A model generated the notes under the pieces. The model saw only the letters and a list, made by a program, of their open reading frames with translations. It did no database searches and was not told the DNA's origin. Below, one piece after another: positions 58,441-64,000 of a stretch of 64,000 nt of DNA. The translations under genes were made by a program, and so were the position numbers. How positions within the stretch are numbered: the first letter of the stretch is position 1; every line of letters begins with the position of its first letter. The DNA comes from Cyrtodaria siliqua (Eukaryota > Mollusca > Bivalvia > Adapedonta > Hiatellidae), in assembly GCA_037043455.1 (NCBI GenBank), contig JAWPHD010001429.1, positions 248,001-312,000 of the forward strand, read 5' to 3'.

Positions 58441-58669
58441 CACATTCCTTGATATGTCATTTACAGGGTCTTCAAAATTGAAAGCATCACAAGAAAAGAT
58501 TATGAAATCCGAACAAACAAAATTTCAATTGTAAGAATGGTTACTGATTATAAAAAAAGGTGGGAAATGGAGAAATTGCTTGTTACAAGCAAATTCTTTT
58601 TTCCCCATGTTTTATAAAGTCATCTACTGCAGACATGTTAAATTTTTGTTTGCATCTGGGAAAGGGTAA
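58437..58669. mobile_element. TTAA-ended hairpin MITE, copy e
   Basis: Abuts copy d, sharing TTAA at 58437-58440. Central hairpin GGAGAAATTGCTTGTTACAA then GCAAATTC; ends GGGAAAGGGTAA. Confidence 0.75.
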
Positions 58670-58830
58670 AGTCTCATGTTAAGAAAATCTGCATGTTTGG
58701 ATGGTTTTGAAAACCTTGTGGTTAATGGAGCCGTTGCTCATAACATACAAATGTTTTTGTCTCACAATGTTTTAAAGAGTTTTCTGCTGCAGAGGTATAA
58801 AAAATGGATATGTGGTAATGGCTAAATTAT
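58670..58830. repeat. Degenerate relative of the hairpin MITE family
   Basis: Weak core GGAGCCGTTGCTCATAACAT and CTCACAATGTTTT with CTGCTGCAGA. No clear ends. Confidence 0.5.
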
Positions 58831-58894
58831 TACCTAGCTTCATATACAAAACAGTAAAACTAGATTTATTTCATAAGCTGAAAACAACAATACG

Positions 58895-59220
58895 GCATCA
58901 GCGTAAAGTATCAACCTGGATCAGCCTGTATGGGCTTCACAGAACATACAAGATGATTCAGACTCACGCTTACTGACTCCGGGGTATTGAGATATAGGGT
59001 AGTCCATGAAACAGAAATCTTTTGGCATTGTGGAAAAAAGATTTAGTATACAACACTTTCCGCTTTTGAGTGAATTTCTGTTTCAAGAAGCTTAACTCCA
59101 AGTGTAAATCCATTGGAAGAGGAAAGTGCCGTCCCGGATTAGCTTGTGTGGACTGCACAGGCTGATCCGGGACGACCCTTTACGCAGATGCATTAAGACC
59201 CCATTTTGCTTGATGTAATT
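58895..59220. repeat. GTCGTCCC-type palindromic repeats, copies 3 and 4
   Basis: 58900-58950 (AGTATCAACCTGGATCAGCC) is degenerate. 59116-59190 has GTGCCGTCCCGGATTAGCTT pairing with CAGGCTGATCCGGGACGACC. Confidence 0.7.
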
Positions 59221-59403
59221 CAAGTCAATTTTTCAAAGTGTGCCCTAAACAGAGATAAATATGTTGTTTGGTAGTCTCTATAACACCAGCTCTGTTTCCA
59301 TATCAACACTTAGTTAAAACAAGCTGTAAGCTGATAGCAGACTAGAGGATTCAAGCAGAGCTCCAGATAATTCGCATGGTGTATTCTTTATACTCATCCA
59401 AAC

Positions 59404-59470
59404 CCTATGTTGTTGGTACTCATTAGAATCGTCTCGACGAGACGATTCTAATGAGTACCCACAACATAGG
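59404..59470. repeat. Near-perfect 33-bp-arm inverted repeat (foldback)
   Basis: Left arm 59404-59436, single-base centre (A, 59437), right arm 59438-59470, with one mismatch. The centre reads ATCGTCTCGACGAGACGAT. Weaker pairing extends outward for about another 15 bp on each side (CTCATCCAAAC against its counterpart). Confidence 0.92.
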
Positions 59471-59771
59471 ATTTGAATGATGAGAATTATGGGATATTTT
59501 ATATCGAAACAATAACATTTGACCCCCTTTATCTGCAGCCCTGGGATTGGTTTAGAACAACTCTCCACAAGGTGGCCTCGCGTTATGCTCACACAATCAC
59601 TAGAAGCGGACAGAAAAACTACATCGATGAACGGTTAATTAGAGTTGATTAAAATGGACTCCTAATTAACAACACTTCTTATTTCCAGTGTTTTGTTCTC
59701 TGTTCACATCAATCCCACCACTTTGTTGTGAGTCTCTACCAGGAGTCTGAAACACAAGGCAAAACTCACAT

Positions 59772-59955
59772 TTAACCCTTTCCATAATACAAGAAATCTG
59801 CAGCAGACGACTTTGAAAACATCTACGTAAAATAACAAAAAACACTATGAATAACTGTTTTAATATTTATTTAAAGATGAAAACATTGTGACAAAAGGAG
59901 AAATTGCTCATTATGAGCAATTTCTTCTTTTGTCACGCTATTATCAAAAGTCGTC
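59772..59955. mobile_element. TTAA-ended hairpin MITE, copy g (right end missing)
   Basis: Starts TTAACCCTTTCC. The central hairpin at 59882-59936 has GACAAAAGGAGAAATTGCTC then GAGCAATTTCTTCTTTTGTC, almost perfect. It stops near AAAGTCGTC, just before the last exon of the transposase pseudogene ends. Confidence 0.75.
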
Positions 59956-60328
59956 ATTTTTTAATGACATTTTAGTTTCCCACATATTTATGATTCATTT
60001 ATATGTGAATGACATGTATGCGTCTCCTCAAATGTTGAAAGAGCCTAACAGCTTCATCAACAGTGTTTGGTGGAAGAAGGCTGTCTTCCGCCATAACGTC
60101 TATACACACATTATACATAACAGGTGCGCAGCATACTGTCGAACGAAACTGGACTCGACCACGACAAGTATCTATGTCATCCCTTGATACAGGCCACAAA
60201 TAGTCTGTAGTGTTCCATAGTCTAGGAAAACTGTACATCCTGTTTGGTTGACCAAATGGAACGTGCTGGTTGCTTGACCTTCTGATTGAATGGTTGTTCC
60301 ACATTGTTGCTGCCAATGAAAGCTCGGT

Positions 60329-61341
60329 CTGAAACAAAGTGCTACATAATAATACACGTGGACCGCGAGACGAGAATTTGGGAGAAAAGTGTTCTTAAAT
60401 ATTTTAGCGCGTTTGTATTGGAAGAAAAAAGTTCGAGGTATTAAGATCACTATTACGTCAACCTTCGCAGTGCGAACATATATATTGATCATTGTCGCTA
60501 GAGAGTGGCTAGTACTGGTAAACACAGGAACACTGGCTAGGTGGTCTGACCGCCATATGACCTTAACAGTGTTGAAAACGGCGTCAAATCCAAACAAACA
60601 AACAAATATATTGACCATACTTTAAAAGGTATCCAGGTTATTAGCAAACAAACAAACACACGCTCACACACATCCGCACGCACACATCATTTCATGCATA
60701 GAATATGTGAGAAAATGAGCATGAGAGACGCAAAATTGAAACACACGTTTTTAATTTTAAACGTACATATGACGTTGTGGTGTTTGATGGTTCGCACTTT
60801 TCACGTCTATCCATTAAACCATATTTTAAGCTAATTCACAAATCTGCTTTTATTAGATGTTTTGTGATAATTAATATAGTGTTTGTCAGATATCTACTCA
60901 ACATTTAAGTTAAACGTTTGAAACTGTCCCTTTTTCATTGAGGATAATCCATCCATCAGTATATCGTGTTTTCCCGCCTTACATCGGAAGATGTCCGTAT
61001 GCCACGGACATCCACGACTCAAGCCGAACGTCATGGAGACGATGTCGTATTGCTTACTTGGTGAATTTCCGTGACTAACAAACGTCTTCCGAAATAACAC
61101 GATAACACATGGGGCCAATGATGGATGGATTACCGTAAAAAAATATAATTGGTATTGTTTGTACAGTTGTCAAATAGAAAATAGTAAATGAAACATTTGA
61201 ATTGATTATGAAAAATCAAATTATTCTAAAAGCATTTTAAATAGAACCAGAAACATGACAAATGCTTATTGAACAGTAGTTTTCTTACTTCTTATACACG
61301 CGGCCATAAAATACATTCTATAATTGAAAAGATTATATTTA
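60329..61341 (-). other. Intron 2 of the transposase pseudogene
   Basis: About 1.0 kb. Contains a CA-rich microsatellite (60640-60690) and a 14-bp inverted repeat (TAATCCATCCATCA at 60945-60958 and its complement at 61119-61132). These bracket a 75-residue minus-strand frame, 60894-61118, of unknown meaning. Confidence 0.6.
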
Positions 61342-61839
61342 CTTGTAGTAAAGCCATGAAGCAAAATTGCACAAGGCACTTGTCTGAGTCGCTCCCTGAA
61401 AAGTCTCCTGCATTTTGGAGGGTTTTGAATGTGTCTATCCAATACTGAATATGTTGGCGTCGAAGTTAGCCCCACCAGCTCTCAATCCGCTGATTAAGTG
61501 TGCTTGAGCCTGAGATGTAAGCATTTTCATCAGCCCTCAAATGCCTTTGTATTTCACTCACTACTACATTCTCTGTTCCAAAATCCCCTCGAATTATCCT
61601 AGGAGTGCCACCGTACTCATTTAACACTTCCAGCAAATACCCAGCGACAATTCTTGGATTGTTGTTTGTATGGTATACATTTAGCCATATAACTTTCCTA
61701 GAAAACCCACAGATACATCAATGTATGCACAGTCCGTAAGGTTTCAGTTTGTCGTATCCGTCGAGATGCTAAATAAAGTTTGGTCCAGTTGCAAAATAAT
61801 TCCGTCGTTGAAATCTTCTAGCAGTCCGCGCTTCCACAC

Positions 61840-62657
61840 CTGTTAATAAATAATACGAATCCAATTACTATGAAAATATTAGAACATTTAGGTTTCTGGA
61901 TATACATTTTGAAAAAAAAATCCTACACTAGATTTTTGTATCTATGTTATAAAAATAAAAATAAAATCACGAATCTTAGAATAACTAGACACCGATACCC
62001 CCAATACCGCCTTGTCAGAAACAGAGAAATTTGACTATGTCAAGGGCCATAGCTCCGGTGTTACTGGTGCGATATAAAAATTAAAACCCAGGTGCACAAC
62101 AACTCATCCAAATAAACAATTATGTGAAGTTTGGTGACTGTATGCCAATTAGTAAAGGAGCAGCGCGTGCCACAAATTTGCCATATAAAATGCCTTAATT
62201 TTGACTATGTCAAGGGCCATAACTCTGGTGTTACTGGTGCCATTAAAAAAACCAGGTGCACAACAACTCATCCCAATAAACATTTGTGTGAATTTTGGTG
62301 ACTGTAGGTCGAATACTAAAGGTGCAGCGCGCGACACAACCTTTTTACGGACGTACGGACAGACAAGAGCAAATCTATATGCCCCCACATTTTTTGGGAC
62401 ATACAAATATACACTTTTTGTTTGATTTAAAATGACATGTATACGCTCTCCGGATGCTCACCTAAACGAACCGGCCACCATAAAAACACCACTACTACTA
62501 CCACCATTACAACTACCACCACTACCACTGTATGAAGTAATCAAACGCATTCTTGTGGGTAGTGTAAGTACATACTCGTATCAGAAGCTAATATGAATTT
62601 CAGTATACGTTTTGTAAGGGCTGGTGTGTCTGCTTTACTTTGTCAGGTTGAACTTAC
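61840..62657 (-). other. Intron 1 of the transposase pseudogene with a tandem repeat
   Basis: About 0.8 kb. Holds two units of about 169 bp starting near 62030 and 62199 (TTGACTATGTCAAGGGCCAT, TGTTACTGGTGC, CAGGTGCACAACAACTCATC, AGCGCG). A TATGCCCCCACA end follows near 62380, and a CCACTACTA-type simple repeat lies at 62477-62530. Confidence 0.7.
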
Positions 62658-62979
62658 CCCGAGGGTCGCATATACGAAGGATGGTAGCAACATCGTTGAC
62701 CCGTACCCGTAAACCACTGGCTATGCAACGTTGACGCATGACTCGGTATCCATGGAGCGGTCCAGAATGTTCAAGTTCGTTGCTAATAAAGTCAACCACA
62801 GTACGAGAGTCACTATAGATTCTTCGTCGCAACATCAATTCGCGTAACACTCTATGTAAATGTCTGAGTGATATGTTTATACCATGCTGGTCGCGTAAAA
62901 CGAACCGAATTTCTTCATACGTTAACCCTGCATTAAAGTATAATACAATAAAATCGTCTCTGCTATCAGCCATTTTCAA
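62635..62979 (-). CDS. Transposase exon 1 (N-terminal helical/HTH-like domain), open frame
   Basis: 114 residues from the ATG at 62979. The reliable exon ends at 62658 and the last eight codons are read into the intron. After M-A-D-S-R-D-D-F it has a T-Y-E-E-I-R-F-V-L-R-D-Q-H-G segment and S-L-R-H-L-H-R-V-L-R-E-L, a helix-turn-helix-like DNA-binding arrangement. A second helical part (H-G-Y-R-V-M-R-Q-R-C) ends at D-P-R-G. Exon 1 contains no stop. The start codon lies 10 bp from the border of the palindromic array module. Confidence 0.8.
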   Translation of the reverse strand: MKMADSRDDFIVLYFNAGLTYEEIRFVLRDQHGINISLRHLHRVLRELMLRRRIYSDSRTVVDFISNELEHSGPLHGYRVMRQRCIASGLRVRVNDVATILRICDPRGKFNLTK

Positions 62980-62982
62980 ACA

Positions 62983-63018
62983 ACATCCATGTATGTAAAG
63001 TGTATTCTGATTGGCTTA
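62983..63018 (-). promoter_or_regulatory. CCAAT-containing border upstream of transposase ATG
   Basis: On the minus strand the sequence reads AATAAGCCAATCAGAATACA, then CTTTACATACATGGATGTTG, immediately before the start codon. It is shared with the right border of array module 1 (53716-53750). A CCAAT box about 30-45 bp upstream of an ATG is compatible with a promoter, but the function is inferred. Confidence 0.5.
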
Positions 63019-63335
63019 TTATGTCGTGCTCACGACTTAGTATCTCGTGAGCACGACTTAGTAACTCGTGCGCACGACTTAGTAACTCGTGCTCACGACT
63101 TAGTATCTCGTGAGCACGACTTACTAACTCGTGCGCACGACATAGTATCTCGTGCTCACGACTTAGTATCTCGTGAGCACGACTTAGTAACTCGTGAGCA
63201 CGACTTAGTATCTCGTGCTCACGACTTAGTATCTCGTGCGCACGAGTTAGTAAGTCGTGCTCACGACTTAGTTATCTCGTGCGCACGACTTAGTATCTCG
63301 TGAGCACGACTTAGTATCTCGTGCGCACGAGATAA
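63019..63335 (-). repeat. 21-bp palindromic array, module 2 (inverted)
   Basis: About 15 units of TCGTGNNCACGA palindromes with spacers mostly reading CTTAGTATC or CTTAGTAAC, that is, opposite to module 1. It produces a spurious 104-residue heptad-like frame (62989-63303). Confidence 0.92.
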
Positions 63336-63418
63336 ATACAAACATACACATGTCACCTCTATATACGGTGGCATAGAGGTGACATGTGTATGTTTTTATT
63401 TATCTCGTGCGCACGAGA
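63317..63418. repeat. Large inverted repeat joining two array modules head to head
   Basis: 46-bp arms (63317-63362 and 63373-63418) with one mismatch around a 10-base loop ATACGGTGGC. The arms contain CATACACATGTCACCTCTAT and its complement. Confidence 0.92.
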
Positions 63419-63632
63419 TACTAAGTCGTGCTCACGAGATACTAAGTCGTGCGCACGAAATAACTAAGTCGTGAGCACGACTTAGTAATTCGTGCGCACG
63501 AGATACTAAGTCGTGAGCACGAGTTACTAAGTCGTGCGCACGACTTAGTAACTCGTGAGCACGACTTAGTATCTCGTGAGCACGACTTAGTAACTCGTGC
63601 TCACGACTTAGTATCTCGTGAGCACGAGATAA
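63405..63632 (+). repeat. 21-bp palindromic array, module 3 (mixed spacer orientation)
   Basis: About 10 units. Spacers switch orientation along the array: ACTAAGT three times, ACTTAGT once, ACTAAGT twice, then ACTTAGT four times. Ends GAGATAATTAGCACATCAGA, the right module border. Confidence 0.9.
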
Positions 63633-63662
63633 TTAGCACATCAGAATACACTTTACACACAT

Positions 63663-64000
63663 GGAGTTATATAGGGAAAACTTAAAAAAAATCTTCTTGT
63701 CCCAAATCATAAGGCCCAGAGTTTTGATATTTGGTATATAGCATCACCTAGTGGACCTCTACAAAGATTGTTCAAGTTATGGCCCTGGGGTCAAAAATGG
63801 CACTGCCCCGGGGGTCACATGTTTTACATAGGAAACATTTAAAAAATCTTCTTGTCCCAAACCGTAAGGCCCAGAGTTTTGATATTTGGTATGTAGCATC
63901 ACCTAGTGGACCTCTACAAAAATTGTTCAAATTATGGCCCTGGGGTCAAAAATGGCCCCGCCCCGGGGGTCACATGTTTTACATGGAGTTATATAGGGAA
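63663..64000 (+). repeat. 165-bp tandem repeat, second locus
   Basis: Two units of the same repeat as 53760-54370, running off the end of the window. As at the first locus it directly follows a palindromic array module. Confidence 0.92.

Larger units (their letters stand above)
59999..62979 (-). pseudogene. Three-exon DDE/integrase-type transposase pseudogene
   Basis: Read on the minus strand. Exon 1 is 62979-62658, exon 2 is 61839-61344, exon 3 is 60328-59999. Splice sites are canonical: GTAAGT donor at 62657 and ...TTAACAG acceptor before 61839; GTAAAT donor at 61342 and TTTGTTTCAG acceptor before 60328. Codons join in phase (D-P-R-G-V-E across intron 1). Exon 2 holds the catalytic core: Asp in H-L-D-G-Y-D-K-L-K-P-Y-G, Asp in I-I-R-G-D-F-G-T-E-N and Glu in N-Q-R-I-E-S-W-W-G. 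It has in-frame stops at 61769-61771, 61718-61720 and 61466-61468 but no frameshift. The type resembles the integrase-core transposases common in fish and invertebrate genomes (IS3EU-like is my best guess). Three stops mean it is inactive. Confidence 0.82.

Noticed and set aside
59888..60187. Plus-strand 99-residue frame over the hairpin MITE and last transposase exon
   Set aside because: It is antisense to exon 3, whose minus-strand reading matches the transposase C-terminal region and has a splice acceptor.
62989..63303. 104-residue heptad-like protein
   Set aside because: Pure translation of the 21-bp palindromic array.

Overview
This window is eukaryotic, repeat-dominated DNA, almost certainly from an aquatic invertebrate and most likely a bivalve mollusc. 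That assignment is inference. It rests on Ty3/gypsy elements, a Tx1/L1-like LINE, tRNA-derived SINEs, a spliced DDE transposase gene of the kind scattered through invertebrate genomes, and short palindromic repeat families that I associate with heterodont bivalves. I found no host single-copy gene that I could name.

Layout. (1) 1-5512, 7469-12372, 19672-19877, 33764-34262 and 36717-53125 are one 42-bp satellite, arranged mostly as 84-bp dimers. It reads in one orientation up to about 46183, flips (46184-46930), flips back (46931-49490), then stays inverted to about 53125, including a highly homogenised core at 49990-51115. (2) A Ty3/gypsy element (element 1) sits in the satellite at 12373-19671 with a CATG target duplication. 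Its left part plus about 4.9 kb of satellite is tandemly duplicated: 605-7468 is a near-identical copy of 7469-14328, with a 6-bp microhomology junction. (3) A second, older Ty3/gypsy element (element 2) spans about 19878-33763. It has a tRNA-Leu-type primer binding site, about 1.06-kb LTRs, and a broken gag-pol whose reverse transcriptase active site has lost an aspartate. It carries at least four later insertions, among them a composite of two identical TTAA-flanked 652-bp elements around 1.1 kb of cargo. (4) A 5'-truncated Tx1-like LINE lies at 34262-36716. (5) The last 11 kb (53.1-64.0 kb) is a different landscape. It holds 21-bp arrays built of 12-bp palindromes, a 165-bp open-frame tandem repeat, a cluster of TTAA-ended hairpin MITEs, foldback repeats, and on the minus strand a three-exon DDE/integrase-type transposase pseudogene (62979 down to 59999) with recognisable splice sites and three in-frame stops.

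How the parts relate. The satellite is the substrate. Retroelements inserted into it and some inserts (element 1, and a SINE present four times) were then co-amplified with it by duplication. Nothing here looks like an operon or a working host pathway. The most unusual signals are the composite TTAA element, the palindromic arrays whose spacers flip orientation and which sit directly upstream of a transposase start codon, and the satellite's conserved hairpin stem with a variable loop dinucleotide.
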